Source: Rhodopseudomonas pseudopalustris (lineage in GTDB: Bacteria > Pseudomonadota > Alphaproteobacteria > Rhizobiales > Xanthobacteraceae). From it: a stretch of 64,000 nucleotides of DNA. The stretch covers positions 62,001-126,000 of the forward strand of contig NZ_FODT01000010.1 of NCBI RefSeq assembly GCF_900110435.1. The letters run 5' to 3'. The notes beneath the pieces were generated by a model, which did no database searches, was not told where the DNA came from, and saw only the letters and a program-made list of their open reading frames with translations. The position numbers and the translations under genes were made by a program. Below, piece by piece: positions 27,634 to 37,383 of this stretch (position 1 is its first letter; the number at the start of each line of letters is the position of its first letter).

Positions 27634-28950
27634 ATGATGAGTATCGCAGTGGCGAAGACAGAGAAGGCGGACGTGGCGGGCGCGAATTTCGCCAGCATCG
27701 TCGCGCGCCAGCCGGGCGCGGGCAAGGTTGCGGACGCCCGCCGTGAGGCGTTCGACGAATTTCAGCGCATCGGTCTGCCGCATCGTCGGATCGAGGATTG
27801 GAAGTACACCGATCTGCGCGCGCTGATGCGCGAGGTGCTGCCGGTCGCGCCGACGCCCGACGCGGCGGCGCTGGCGCGCGCCGAGGCGGCGCTGAAACTG
27901 CATGCGATCGAAGGCGTCCGCCGGCTCGTGCTGGTCGACGGCGCGCTGGCTGTGGCGCTGTCCGATCTGTCGGCGCCGGAGGCCGGGCTGTCGATCCGCA
28001 GCCTGCGCGAGGCGCTCGACGCCGGCGACGACCGGCTGTTGTCGCTCGACACCGGCAATCCGATGACGGCGCTGAACACCGCGCTGATGACCGATGGCGT
28101 GGTGATCGACGTCGCGGACGGCGCCAAACTGGCGAAGCCGCTGTACATCGTTCACATCGCTTCCGGCGGCGCGCCATCGGCGATGTTCACCCGCTCGCTG
28201 GTCAGCCTCGGCAAGGAGTCGGCCGCGACAGTGGTCGAGAGCTTCGTCGCAGGCGAGGGCGCCGGCGTCTATCAAGTCCACGACACGGCCGTGATGACGG
28301 TCGGCGACCGCGCGCGGCTCGACCACGTCCGGCTGATCGAGGATTCGCGCGACGCGTTCAACATCGCCTCGGCCGAGGTGCGCGTCGGCGCGCATGCGCA
28401 TTACAGCGTCGCCGGCGTCACCACCGGCGCATTGGTCAGCCGTTATCAGCTGGTCGTCAACATCGCCGGCGAATATGCGCGGGTCGAGACCAACGGCGTC
28501 AATCTGCTCAACGGCAAGCAGCACGCCGACACCACGCTGGTGATGAATCACGACGTGCCGCATTGCGTCAGCCGCGAGGGCTTTCGCGCCGTGGTCGACG
28601 ATCGCGGCCATTCGGTGTTTCAGGGCCGCATCAATGTGCGCCAGCCGGCGCAGCAGACCGACGCCAAGATGATGACCCGGGCGCTGCTGCTGTCCGACGA
28701 GGCCGAGGCCGACAACAAGCCGGAGCTGGAGATCTTCGCGGACGACGTCACTTGCGGCCACGGCGCCGCGATCGGCGCGCTCGACGATCAGCTGCTGTTC
28801 TATCTGCGCGCCCGCGGCCTGGCCGAGAAGGAAGCCGAGGCGCTGCTGATCCAGGCGTTCGTCGGCGAGGCGATCGAGGCGATCGCCGACGACAATCTGC
28901 GTGAACTGGCGATCGCCGCCGCGACGCGCTGGCTGGAGGCGCGGCGATGA
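27634..28950 (+). CDS. sufD: Fe-S assembly protein SufD
   Basis: A 438-residue SufB paralogue and partner in SufBC2D, involved in iron entry. The N-terminal helical motif PHRRIEDWKYTDLRAL is diagnostic. The beta-helix contains NGVNLLNGKQHADTT, DDRGHSVFQGRINV and DDVTCGHGAAIG, with the conserved histidine and cysteine proposed to act at the SufB-SufD interface. ATG 27634 is followed at once by ATG 27637. Its stop overlaps the sufS start by four bases (ATGA), so the two are translationally coupled. Confidence 0.96.
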   Translation: MMSIAVAKTEKADVAGANFASIVARQPGAGKVADARREAFDEFQRIGLPHRRIEDWKYTDLRALMREVLPVAPTPDAAALARAEAALKLHAIEGVRRLVLVDGALAVALSDLSAPEAGLSIRSLREALDAGDDRLLSLDTGNPMTALNTALMTDGVVIDVADGAKLAKPLYIVHIASGGAPSAMFTRSLVSLGKESAATVVESFVAGEGAGVYQVHDTAVMTVGDRARLDHVRLIEDSRDAFNIASAEVRVGAHAHYSVAGVTTGALVSRYQLVVNIAGEYARVETNGVNLLNGKQHADTTLVMNHDVPHCVSREGFRAVVDDRGHSVFQGRINVRQPAQQTDAKMMTRALLLSDEAEADNKPELEIFADDVTCGHGAAIGALDDQLLFYLRARGLAEKEAEALLIQAFVGEAIEAIADDNLRELAIAAATRWLEARR

Positions 28951-30194
28951 CGACGCACCCGGCGGTCAGCAACGGCAGCTACGATGTCGCGCGGGTGCGC
29001 GAGGATTTCCCCGCGCTGGCGCTCAAGGTCTACGGCAAGGATCTGGTCTATCTCGATAACGCCGCCTCGGCGCAGAAGCCGCGCGCCGTGCTGGAGCGGA
29101 TGACCAAGGCGTATGAGAGCGAATACGCCAACGTGCATCGCGGGCTGCATTATCTCGCCAACGCCGCGACCGAAGCCTATGAGGGCGGCCGCCACCGGGT
29201 GCAGAAGTTTCTCAACGCCAAGCGGCCGGAAGAGATCATCTTCACCCGCAACGCCACCGAGGCGATCAATCTGGTCGCGTCGTCGTTCGGCGCGCCGAAT
29301 ATCGGCGAGGGCGACGAGATCGTGCTGTCGATCATGGAGCACCATTCCAACATCGTGCCATGGCACTTCCTGCGTGAGCGGCAGGGCGCGGTGATCAAAT
29401 GGGCGCCGATCGACGACGACGGCAATTTCCTGATCGACGAATTCGAGAAGCTGCTGTCGTCGAAGACCAAGCTGGTCGCGATCACCCAGATGTCGAATGC
29501 GCTCGGCACCATCGTGCCGGTCAAGGACGTGGTGAAGCTCGCGCACGACCGCGGCATTCCGGTGCTGGTCGACGGCAGCCAGGGCGCGGTGCATCTCACG
29601 ATCGACGTCCAGGACATCGATTGCGACTTCTACATCATGACCGGGCACAAGCTGTACGGCCCGACCGGAATCGGCGTGCTGTACGGCAAGTACGATGTCC
29701 TCGCCAAGATGCGGCCGTTCAACGGCGGCGGCGAGATGATCCGCGAAGTCGCGCAGGACTGGGTGACCTATGGCGACCCGCCGCACCGGTTCGAGGCCGG
29801 CACGCCGGCGATCGTCGAGGCGGTCGGGCTGGGTGCTGCGATCGACTACGTCAATTCGATCGGCAAGGAGCGGATCGCGGCGCACGAACACGATCTTTTG
29901 ACCTACGCCCAGGATCGGCTGCGCGAGATCAATTCGCTGCGGCTGATCGGCACCGCCAAGGGCAAGGGACCGGTGATTTCCTTCGAAATGAAGGGCGCTC
30001 ACCCGCACGACATCGCCACCGTGATCGACCGCCAGGGGATTGCGGTGCGCGCCGGAACCCATTGCGTGATGCCGTTGCTGGAGCGGTTCCAGGTCACGGC
30101 GACGTGCCGCGCCTCGTTCGGCATGTATAATACCCGTGAGGAAGTCGACCTACTCGCACAGGCGCTGATCAAGGCGCGGGATCTGTTCGCATGA
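28947..30194 (+). CDS. sufS: Cysteine desulfurase SufS
   Basis: A 415-residue group II cysteine desulfurase. PLP lysine K235 sits in TGHKLYGPTG and the persulfide cysteine C373 in AGTHCVMPL. DFPAL and YLDNAASAQKP near the start are family hallmarks. It normally needs a sulfur acceptor such as SufE or SufU; neither is visible in the window. The start overlaps sufD and its stop overlaps the following DUF59 gene by four bases. Confidence 0.96.
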   Translation: MTTHPAVSNGSYDVARVREDFPALALKVYGKDLVYLDNAASAQKPRAVLERMTKAYESEYANVHRGLHYLANAATEAYEGGRHRVQKFLNAKRPEEIIFTRNATEAINLVASSFGAPNIGEGDEIVLSIMEHHSNIVPWHFLRERQGAVIKWAPIDDDGNFLIDEFEKLLSSKTKLVAITQMSNALGTIVPVKDVVKLAHDRGIPVLVDGSQGAVHLTIDVQDIDCDFYIMTGHKLYGPTGIGVLYGKYDVLAKMRPFNGGGEMIREVAQDWVTYGDPPHRFEAGTPAIVEAVGLGAAIDYVNSIGKERIAAHEHDLLTYAQDRLREINSLRLIGTAKGKGPVISFEMKGAHPHDIATVIDRQGIAVRAGTHCVMPLLERFQVTATCRASFGMYNTREEVDLLAQALIKARDLFA

Positions 30195-30559
30195 CCGACA
30201 CGATCGAAGCCAAGGCCAATATGCAGACCGTCTCGGCGCTGCCGCCCGAGGAGACCGAGCGGCTCGGCACCGAGATCGTCTCGGCGCTGAAGACGGTGTT
30301 CGACCCGGAAATTCCGGCCGACATCTACGAGCTCGGCCTGATCTACAAGGTCGAGATCAAGGACGATCGCACCGTCGACGTCGAGATGACGCTGACGACG
30401 CCAAACTGCCCGGCGGCGGGCGAACTGCCGACCATGGTCGAGAATGCGGTCGCCACCGTGCCCGGCGTCGGCGTGGTCAATGTCAGCATCGTCTGGGAGC
30501 CGGCGTGGACGCCGGAGCGGATGAGCGACGAGGCGCGCCTCGTCCTGAATATGTGGTGA
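30191..30559 (+). CDS. DUF59/MIP18 family Fe-S maturation protein (SufT-like)
   Basis: A 122-residue protein of the MIP18/DUF59 family. VFDPEIPADIYELGLIYKV and LTTPNCPAAGELP are the conserved stretches, the latter with the invariant cysteine. Members next to suf genes (SufT) help mature Fe-S proteins, and eukaryotic relatives act in late cytosolic assembly. It overlaps the end of sufS, so it is the fifth translationally linked member of the operon. Confidence 0.93.
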   Translation: MTDTIEAKANMQTVSALPPEETERLGTEIVSALKTVFDPEIPADIYELGLIYKVEIKDDRTVDVEMTLTTPNCPAAGELPTMVENAVATVPGVGVVNVSIVWEPAWTPERMSDEARLVLNMW

Positions 30560-30563
30560 GTCC

Positions 30564-30600
30564 GTCATTGCGAGCAGCAGCGTGACGAAATGACGGGGCC
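30564..30600. repeat. Partial intergenic repeat before sufA
   Basis: The sequence around 30565-30600 (CGTCATTGCGAGC followed by GTGACGAAATGACG) is a truncated or diverged copy of the same class of dispersed GCGAGC-containing palindrome seen at 23020-23088. The outer arms CGTCATT and AATGACG can pair. Confidence 0.5.
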
Positions 30601-30659
30601 TGCGTAGAACGAATAAGTCACAAACGGGCGGCCTTGAACCGCCACGAGGATGTGAACCG

Positions 30660-31064
30660 ATGACGGAGACGACACCGCTTTCCACGCCCGACAAGCCCGC
30701 GCGCCGGCCGCGCCCGCAAGTAATGCGGCTGACCGAGGCCGCCGCGACGCGCGTCAAGGATCTGATGTCGCGCGCCGACAGCGAGATCGTCGGCCTGCGC
30801 GTCGGCATCAAGAACGGCGGCTGCGCCGGTCAGTCCTACACGGTGGAATACGCCCACGACATCAAGTCGAACGACGAGACGATCGAGGACAAGGGCGTCA
30901 AGATCCTGATCGACCCCAAGGCCGTGATGTTCCTGCTGGGAACTGAAATGGACTACAAGTCCGAGAAGATGCAGGCGCAGTTCGTGTTCAACAATCCGAA
31001 CCAGATCTCGGCCTGCGGCTGCGGCGAGTCGGTCGAACTGGTGCCGGCGAAGATCGACGGCTGA
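30660..31064 (+). CDS. sufA: A-type Fe-S carrier SufA/ErpA-like
   Basis: A 134-residue HesB/IscA-family carrier that passes assembled clusters to apo-proteins. The three conserved cysteines are present: C55 in GGCAGQ, and C119 and C121 in SACGCGES. A 20-residue N-terminal extension rich in Pro and Arg precedes the domain. It is 100 bases after the DUF59 gene, beyond a partial repeat, and is probably the last gene of the suf operon. It converges on the GGDEF gene. Confidence 0.94.
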   Translation: MTETTPLSTPDKPARRPRPQVMRLTEAAATRVKDLMSRADSEIVGLRVGIKNGGCAGQSYTVEYAHDIKSNDETIEDKGVKILIDPKAVMFLLGTEMDYKSEKMQAQFVFNNPNQISACGCGESVELVPAKIDG

Positions 31065-31094
31065 CGTTTCGGACGCGCCGCGCGTAGCACGGCG

Positions 31095-32162
31095 TTACGC
31101 GACCTTGGCTGGCTCCACGCCGCGATATTCCGGGTCGGTTTCGCAGATCACCCGGTTGCGGCCATTGCGCTTTGCGGAATACAGGCAGGCGTCGGCGCGT
31201 TCGATCAGCGCGTCGGCGTCGTCGTCGGGCTTCAGCGTCGACACGCCGGCCGACAGCGTCACCCGGCCGAGGATCTCGCCGGTCGACTTCTTCTTCAATT
31301 CCTTCGACATCACCGTGCGGCGGATATCGTCGGCGATCACCAGCGCCTGTCGCAGCGGGGTGTTCGGCAGCACCACGGCGAATTCCTCGCCGCCGTAGCG
31401 CGAGGGAATGTCCTTGTTCTTGATGGTCTGCTTCAGGGTCATCCCGACCAGCCGCAGCACCTGATCGCCGGTGAGGTGGCCGTAATTGTCGTTGAACGAC
31501 TTGAAGTGATCGATGTCCATCATCAGCAGCGACAGCGGCAGCCGGGTCGCGGCGGCGCTGCGCACCGCCTCGGTGACGACGCGGTCGAAATGCTTGCGGT
31601 TGCCGAGACCGGTCAGCGGATCGGTCAGGCTCTCGGCGCGGATCTCCTCGAGATTGGCCTGCAGATTGGTGATTTCCTGCTTGGAGGTCGACAGCCGCTG
31701 TTCGAGCGCGTTGTTGGCATCCTGCATCTCGCGGGTCGATGCGACCAGCCGCTCGACGATCGCGGTGATCTGTTCGCGGTCGGTGGTGAGCGACAGCTTA
31801 TGACTGGCGCCCTTCAGATTGTCGCCGAAGCTCGCGGTGGTCCCGAGCGCATCGGCGAGCAGCGACATCATGTCGTCGATCTCGCTGACGACGCGCGCGC
31901 CGATCCGGTCGATGCGTTCGTGAGTGCGGCCGTGGGAGAGATAGCAGTCGTGCAACTGCTCGAGGTCGGCGTCCGTCAGCGTTCCGTGGAGCGCCAGCGC
32001 CTGGTTGATCGCCTTGTTGAGGTCGGCATTATAGCCGGTGGCGTAAACGTACCAGATCTCGTAATTGCGCGGCATCGCACCTTGCCGCAACGCACGAATC
32101 TGGTTCAGCGCAACCTCGGCAAACGCCATGGTGCGCTCGTGTTCTTCTTGAATAGAACCCAC
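31095..32162 (-). CDS. Diguanylate cyclase (GGDEF protein)
   Basis: A protein of about 355 residues without membrane spans. The N-terminal ~180 residues are helical (FAEVALNQIRALRQGAMPRNYEIWYVYATG), with a coiled-coil segment leading into the GGDEF domain. The active loop is RYGGEEFAVVLP, and substrate and metal residues in MMDIDHFKSFND and SAGVST are intact. It likely makes cyclic di-GMP. No RxxD inhibitory site is obvious five residues before the GGEEF. The GTG at 32162 has GGGGGA upstream and is preferred; the frame also allows ATG 32210 or a shorter start at ATG 32126. Confidence 0.88.
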   Translation of the reverse strand: MGSIQEEHERTMAFAEVALNQIRALRQGAMPRNYEIWYVYATGYNADLNKAINQALALHGTLTDADLEQLHDCYLSHGRTHERIDRIGARVVSEIDDMMSLLADALGTTASFGDNLKGASHKLSLTTDREQITAIVERLVASTREMQDANNALEQRLSTSKQEITNLQANLEEIRAESLTDPLTGLGNRKHFDRVVTEAVRSAAATRLPLSLLMMDIDHFKSFNDNYGHLTGDQVLRLVGMTLKQTIKNKDIPSRYGGEEFAVVLPNTPLRQALVIADDIRRTVMSKELKKKSTGEILGRVTLSAGVSTLKPDDDADALIERADACLYSAKRNGRNRVICETDPEYRGVEPAKVA

Positions 32163-32267
32163 CGTGTCCCCCCGGGGGACCAGCCCCCAACCCTCCATCG
32201 AAGGTCGCAAGGCTACGGGGTGACAGTGAATCCCCGGTAAATAGCCGAGGGGAAATGGAACCTGGCG

Positions 32268-33770
32268 TCAGCCGCGAGCACGCACCGGACGCAGCAGGAA
32301 GGCGGGCAGATGTGAGTGATCTGCGGGCTCCGAGGCCGATTCGCGTTCACGCGACGGCGGCGCCGATCCGAACGAGGCGTGGGCGGCCGGGGCGGGAACC
32401 GACGCCGGGCGCGGCTCGCGCCGCGGCTTGCGGGGCTCGCGCGGTTCACGCCGCGGCTCCTGGACCTCGACAGTCTCGCGGGCTTCGCTCGGCTCGGGGG
32501 CTTTGCGCGGCTCGCCGCGTCGCGGGCGTCGCGGTTCGCGTGCTTCGCGCGGGCCATCTTCGCCCCGCGGCGCGCGACTGCGCGACTCGGACGGGCGCCG
32601 CGACGAACGTGCGGGCCGCTCGGTCTCTTCCTCGGCGTCGCCGGCCGGGCCGGCGTCCGCGTGAGGAATTTCCTTGCCGATCAGCTTCTCGATCGCAGCG
32701 ATCGACTTCTGGTCGGAGGGGGCGACGATCGAGATCGCGGTTCCGAGACGACCGGCGCGGCCGGTGCGGCCGACGCGGTGGACGTAGTCATCGGGGTGAT
32801 GCGGGACATCGAAATTGAAGACGTGGCTGACTTCCGGAATGTCGAGGCCGCGGGCCGCGACGTCGGAGGCGACCAGGATCGGCAGCTCGCCTTTACGGAA
32901 TTGATCAAGCGCCGCGGTGCGGGCCGACTGGTCCATGTCGCCGTGCAGCGCGCCGACGCTGAAGCCGTGCTTCTGCAGCGACTTCGCCAGCAGCGCGACT
33001 TCGCGCTTGCGGTTGCAGAAGATGATCGCGTTCTTGAGATCGGTGGCGGCGCGGATCAGGCGGCGCAGCGTCTCGCGCTTCTCGTGCGGCTCGCGCCCGC
33101 AGGGCACCTGCGATTGCGTCACGGTGACGGCGGTGGAGGCCGGCTTGGAGACTTCGATCTTTTCGGGATTGTGCAGGAAGGTCTCGGTGATGCGGCGGAT
33201 TTCCGGCGGCATCGTCGCGGTGAAGAACAGCGTCTGGCGGGTGAACGGCACCAGCTTGCAGACCCGCTCGATGTCCGGGATGAAGCCCATGTCGAGCATC
33301 CGGTCGGCTTCGTCGATCACCAGCAGCTCGACGCCGGTGAGCAGCAGGCCGCCGCGTTCGGTGTGGTCGAGCAGACGGCCCGGCGTGGCGATCAGCACAT
33401 CGACGCCGCGGGTCAGCTTGACGTCCTGGTCGCCGAACGAGACGCCGCCGATCAGCAGCGCCACGGTGAGCTTCTGGCCGGCGCCGTATTTGTCGAACTG
33501 CTCCTTGACCTGGGCGGCGAGCTCGCGCGTCGGCTCCAGGATCAGGGTTCGCGGCATCCGCGCCCGGGCGCGGCCCTTTTCCAGCATCGTCAGCATCGGC
33601 AGCACGAACGCAGCCGTCTTGCCGGTGCCGGTCTGGGCGATGCCGAGCACGTCTCGCCGGGCGAGCACGTGAGGGATCGCCTGTTCCTGAATCGGGGTGG
33701 GGGTCGTGTAACCGCTGGCCGCGACAGCGGCGAGGACCTTGTCTGAAAGGCCGAGATTGGAAAAGGACAT
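32268..33770 (-). CDS. rhlE: DEAD-box RNA helicase, RhlE type
   Basis: A 500-residue ATP-dependent RNA helicase. Motifs in order: Q motif (TPIQEQAIP), I (AQTGTGKT), Ia (PTRELAAQV), II (VIDEADRMLD), III (SAT appears as FTATMP), IV-V (HGDMDQ, ASDVAARGLDIP) and VI (HRVGRTGRAG). After about residue 380 the chain becomes a basic low-complexity tail of Arg, Glu and Pro, which in relatives binds RNA or degradosome partners. Start ATG 33770. It is encoded downstream of a 360-base gap and ahead of the GGDEF gene. Confidence 0.95.
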   Translation of the reverse strand: MSFSNLGLSDKVLAAVAASGYTTPTPIQEQAIPHVLARRDVLGIAQTGTGKTAAFVLPMLTMLEKGRARARMPRTLILEPTRELAAQVKEQFDKYGAGQKLTVALLIGGVSFGDQDVKLTRGVDVLIATPGRLLDHTERGGLLLTGVELLVIDEADRMLDMGFIPDIERVCKLVPFTRQTLFFTATMPPEIRRITETFLHNPEKIEVSKPASTAVTVTQSQVPCGREPHEKRETLRRLIRAATDLKNAIIFCNRKREVALLAKSLQKHGFSVGALHGDMDQSARTAALDQFRKGELPILVASDVAARGLDIPEVSHVFNFDVPHHPDDYVHRVGRTGRAGRLGTAISIVAPSDQKSIAAIEKLIGKEIPHADAGPAGDAEEETERPARSSRRPSESRSRAPRGEDGPREAREPRRPRRGEPRKAPEPSEARETVEVQEPRREPREPRKPRREPRPASVPAPAAHASFGSAPPSRERESASEPADHSHLPAFLLRPVRARG

Positions 33771-34131
33771 TGAGCCTCTGTTATGGGCGCAACCTGACCC
33801 GGATCGAAATATCGGAGTTCGGGATCACGCCATTGGTCGAAACCGCCGCCTGGAATCTGGAAACAGGCTGTCGCGCCCAACCCCGGAGCGGCATGCATAG
33901 TTGCACGGGGAAGTCTGATCGCAGACAGACGGCACAACGGGCATCGCGCTTCGATACCGGGCCGCTTCAAGCGCGGAACATAGGCCTGAATCGGCCAAAG
34001 TCAATGCGGCAGCGCATGAAACCGCTCAAAACATAATGAATCAGCGGTCTTGGCGGCTTTTTGGGCAACCCGGCCTGGCCGCGCGGGGAGGTTGGGCGAA
34101 ACCGGGGCGACCGCGGTCCTGAAACTCGCCG
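33771..34131. other. Intergenic region upstream of the helicase gene
   Basis: About 360 bases between the helicase and the AraC-type gene, both on the minus strand, hold the presumed helicase promoter and leader and the 3' end of the araC-type transcript. An open frame on the plus strand (33770-34036) has no ribosome site and no recognisable domain. I see no gene here. Confidence 0.5.
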
Positions 34132-35121
34132 TCAGGCTTTCGGGCGCTGCCGCCGCAGCGTCTCGGTGGGCGGCTCGCCGAACGCCTCGCGATAGTCCTT
34201 GGCAAAGCGGCTCGGATTGGCAAAGCCGCAGCGCAGGGCGACGCCGACCAGCGTGGTGGCCGATCCGCTCTCCAGCAGATCCTTCGCGCGGGACAGGCGC
34301 ACGCGCTTGATCAGCGCGGCCGGCGAGCAGCCACGATGTTTGATGAAGGCGCGCGTCAACGTCGAGACGCTGACCCCCGCGGCGCGCGCGAGGTTCTCGG
34401 CGGTGAGGTCGGCCTCGCAGCGGGACTCGGCGTAGTGCTCTGCCTGCAGGACATAGGACGGCGCCGACTGGCGAGTGGTGGCGTCCAGCAAGTGACCGAG
34501 ATTGTGTCGGCTGCAGCACAGCAGCGAGGTGATGCAGGCCTGCTCGAGCTGCACCAGGACTTTCGAGGGCCAAGCCGAAAAAGCAGGATCGAGCCGGTTG
34601 GCGAGCAGTCTCAGCAGATCCCGAAAGCCCAGATAGCGGGGAGTGTTGTTCGCGATCGGGGGATCGAAGGCAATCTGTTGCTGCGGTGAAAAGCCGATCA
34701 GCGACGTCAACGTGCGTTCGAGGACCTGCTCGGGAACCCGGAGAACGAGCTGTCGGAAGTCCTGTCCCAGATCGAGTTGCACGCGGCGACGCGGCGGGCA
34801 CACGAAGGCGGTGCCTTTCGTGAATTCGATGCGATGCGCACCACTGGTCAGGCGCGCGTGGCCGTGCAGACAGACGTGCACCAGCGCGATCGCGCGTTCG
34901 GGAATCAAGACTTTAGTAGGTGCCGCGTTGCCGGTGAAATACAGCCCCACATGCGGGAGCTCGACGAGATTTGTCCGCATGAAGAAGCCTTCGCCGGTGC
35001 CGGCGATCACTTCGACGCCGTGACGCCGCATCACGTCACGCGCTTCGATTGGGTCATGGCTTCGCAGAATTGAAAAATCCTGCAGCAGCTCCGGCTCGTC
35101 ATCCAACAACTCGACGTTCAT
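34132..35121 (-). CDS. AraC-family transcriptional regulator
   Basis: A 329-residue regulator. The N-terminal ~200 residues look like the cupin-like AraC_binding_2 sensor domain. The last ~100 residues hold two helix-turn-helix units: AENLARAAGVSVSTLTRAF and LVGVALRCGFANPSRFAKDY, ending in FGEPPTETLRR. Relatives regulate degradation or amine-use genes, but no target is adjacent. The divergent chemoreceptor gene at 35449 is the nearest candidate target. Start ATG 35121. Confidence 0.9.
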   Translation of the reverse strand: MNVELLDDEPELLQDFSILRSHDPIEARDVMRRHGVEVIAGTGEGFFMRTNLVELPHVGLYFTGNAAPTKVLIPERAIALVHVCLHGHARLTSGAHRIEFTKGTAFVCPPRRRVQLDLGQDFRQLVLRVPEQVLERTLTSLIGFSPQQQIAFDPPIANNTPRYLGFRDLLRLLANRLDPAFSAWPSKVLVQLEQACITSLLCCSRHNLGHLLDATTRQSAPSYVLQAEHYAESRCEADLTAENLARAAGVSVSTLTRAFIKHRGCSPAALIKRVRLSRAKDLLESGSATTLVGVALRCGFANPSRFAKDYREAFGEPPTETLRRQRPKA

Positions 35122-35448
35122 GCGTGACCAACTACGCCGAACCTGCGCGCATGCCTACTCGTGGACCGAATGCGACAGGTTCTTTTTCGTTCTGTCCTGA
35201 ATGACTGAATTTGTACTTACCGCCGTTTAGCAGTCTTAAGATAGATAACGACGTGTTGTGCATGTAGCGGTGAGCTGATCTGCAAAATGACTGCGGCTCG
35301 GGACGTCGGGTCCGAGCTCGGCGCCCCGAACAGGCGGCGTTCGCCGCGCGCGGAGTCCTGCTGCGGGACGGTTTTCCGGTGCGAACAATACACGCAAGCA
35401 TGCGCCTTGCGGAGTGCGACATGTAGGCACGGCTATCGAGGTAATGGA
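35122..35448. other. Divergent promoter region, AraC gene and chemoreceptor gene
   Basis: About 330 bases with a locally AT-richer core (35200-35270) that probably holds both promoters. No coding sequence is convincing: the chemoreceptor frame extends back to 35287 but lacks a signal anchor or ribosome site there. Confidence 0.5.
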
Positions 35449-37134
35449 ATGAATATCTCCAACATGAAGATAATCTACAAAATCGCCGCGTGCTTCCTGC
35501 TGCTCAGCGTCGTGGTCGGAGTTGGTATCTGGCACGCCGCTGCGAAGATGAGCGAAATCGACCGACTGTATTCCGACATGCTCGACAACGACTTGCAGGG
35601 CATGAAGGCTAACATCCGTGCCAATACGCGCCTCTACAATATAGGCCGTCTGTCATGGCGTGTCATCGCCGAGACCGATCAGGCCGAGTTTCAGAACGTC
35701 CGCCAAGAGGCAGCGGCGAACCGCAAGGAATTCATTGAATACATCGCGCAGGCCAAGAAGGGGCTTCCGGCCTACGCAGATGATTTCGACCGGATTGTCC
35801 GACAGTTCGAGGACGTCGTGACGAGGAAATACGCGCTCGTCGAAAAGGCTGCGATTGCCAACCAGAAGGACGAGGCCGTCCGACTGGCGAAGAGCATGGG
35901 CGAAGACAATCAGGCATTGCGTGAGGCGCAGAGCGCGATCACGACCCGAGTCGACAAGGACCTCGCCGAGCGCAGGGAAGCCATTTCCGCAGACGTCTCG
36001 AACACCGTCCGCCTCACTGTGCTGACGATCGGCGGCGCCTTCGTGGCGGTCCTGGCGATCGCCTTCGCGATCGTGCAGTTCGGCATTGCGCGTCCGATCG
36101 GGCGATTGGTCGGCGATCTGCAGAAGATGGCGCGCGGCGAGAGCGTCGAGGTGTCCGGCACCGAGCGCGGCGACGAGATCGGACAGACCGCCAATGCGGT
36201 CGAAGGAATCAAGCTGATGCTCGACGACAAGGCGAGACTGGAAGCCGGGGAGAAGGCCGAGCAGGATCGCCGGCTCGCGGCGCAGCGCAAGCAGGACTTG
36301 GCGAAGCTCGCGCACGATTTCGAAGCCGCGGTCGGCGAGGTGATCCAGGCGGTGTCGTCGGCCTCGACCGAACTCGAAGCGTCGGCGACGACGCTGACCT
36401 CGAACGCACAGCACGCGCAGGAAGTGACGACGTCGGTCGCCGCGGCCTCAGAGCAGGCATCGGCCAACGTGCAGTCAGTGGCGTCGGCCACTGAGGAAAT
36501 GGCGTCCTCGGTCACGGAGATCAGCCGGCAGGTGCAGGAGTCCGCGCGCATCGCCCAAGAAGCCGTGGGGCAGGCGCAGACGACCAACGAGCGAGTCGGC
36601 GAATTGTCGGCTGCGGCGGCGCGGATCGGCGATGTGGTCGACCTGATCAACACCATCGCCGGCCAGACCAACCTGCTGGCGCTCAACGCCACCATCGAGG
36701 CGGCGCGCGCGGGCGATGCCGGACGCGGATTCGCGGTGGTCGCCAGCGAAGTGAAGGCGCTGGCCGAGCAGACCGCCAAGGCCACCGGCGAGATCAGCCA
36801 GCAGATCAGCGGCATCCAGGCCGCGACCGATCAGTCGGTGTCGGCGATCCGGGAGATCGGCGCGACGATTTCGAAGATGTCGGAAATCGCCTCGACGATC
36901 GCCTCCGCGGTGGAAGAGCAGGGCGCCGCCACGCAGGAGATCTCGCGTAACGTCCAGCAGGCTGCGCAGGGCACGCAGCAGGTGTCGTCCAGCGTGATCG
37001 ACGTTCAGCGCGGCGCCAGCGAGACCGGCTCGGCGTCGAGCCAGGTGCTGTCGGCGGCGCAGTCTTTGGCCAATGACAGCAACCGTCTCAAGCTCGAAGT
37101 CGGCAAGTTCCTCGAGACCGTCCGCGCCGCGTAG
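35449..37134 (+). CDS. Methyl-accepting chemotaxis protein
   Basis: A 561-residue inner-membrane chemoreceptor. Membrane span 1 is at about 8-30 ([15 protein letters not shown]). A ~155-residue helical periplasmic domain of four-helix-bundle size follows, then membrane span 2 at about 190-212 ([19 protein letters not shown]), a HAMP domain ([19 protein letters not shown]) and a long coiled signalling domain. The hairpin tip reads [20 protein letters not shown], the CheA/CheW contact site. No C-terminal CheR-binding pentapeptide is present. ATG 35449 was chosen because [12 protein letters not shown] leads directly into the first span. Confidence 0.94.
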   Translation: MNISNMKIIYKIAACFLLLSVVVGVGIWHAAAKMSEIDRLYSDMLDNDLQGMKANIRANTRLYNIGRLSWRVIAETDQAEFQNVRQEAAANRKEFIEYIAQAKKGLPAYADDFDRIVRQFEDVVTRKYALVEKAAIANQKDEAVRLAKSMGEDNQALREAQSAITTRVDKDLAERREAISADVSNTVRLTVLTIGGAFVAVLAIAFAIVQFGIARPIGRLVGDLQKMARGESVEVSGTERGDEIGQTANAVEGIKLMLDDKARLEAGEKAEQDRRLAAQRKQDLAKLAHDFEAAVGEVIQAVSSASTELEASATTLTSNAQHAQEVTTSVAAASEQASANVQSVASATEEMASSVTEISRQVQESARIAQEAVGQAQTTNERVGELSAAAARIGDVVDLINTIAGQTNLLALNATIEAARAGDAGRGFAVVASEVKALAEQTAKATGEISQQISGIQAATDQSVSAIREIGATISKMSEIASTIASAVEEQGAATQEISRNVQQAAQGTQQVSSSVIDVQRGASETGSASSQVLSAAQSLANDSNRLKLEVGKFLETVRAA

Positions 37135-37193
37135 AGCGTGACAAAGCGTATTCCGCGAGCGGTGCTCCCGGACTACGCGCAATCCCCGCGATA

Positions 37194-37222
37194 GCAGAGT
37201 CCGGTCTCACGCCGGACTCTGC
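37194..37222 (+). terminator. Hairpin downstream of the chemoreceptor gene
   Basis: A perfect 11-bp stem (37194-37204 with 37212-37222) and 7-base loop lie 60 bases after the stop. There is no T tract, so it may be a terminator helper or a message-end stabiliser. Confidence 0.45.
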
Positions 37223-37383
37223 ATCACCGTCTCCCGCCCCGTGCACGGACCCGCCGGGTTGTCAGCACCCCGGCCGGATCGCCGCCGACCCCTCGATGCA
37301 TATTTGATTGAACCATGCACAGGTTCTGGCCGACTATCGCCCAGGCGGTCGGATCCGGCCGCAGGGTGTCGAGGGACTGATTG

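Noticed and set aside
33770-34036. Plus-strand frame upstream of the helicase gene
   Set aside because: Its first codon overlaps the helicase start; no ribosome site, no domain.
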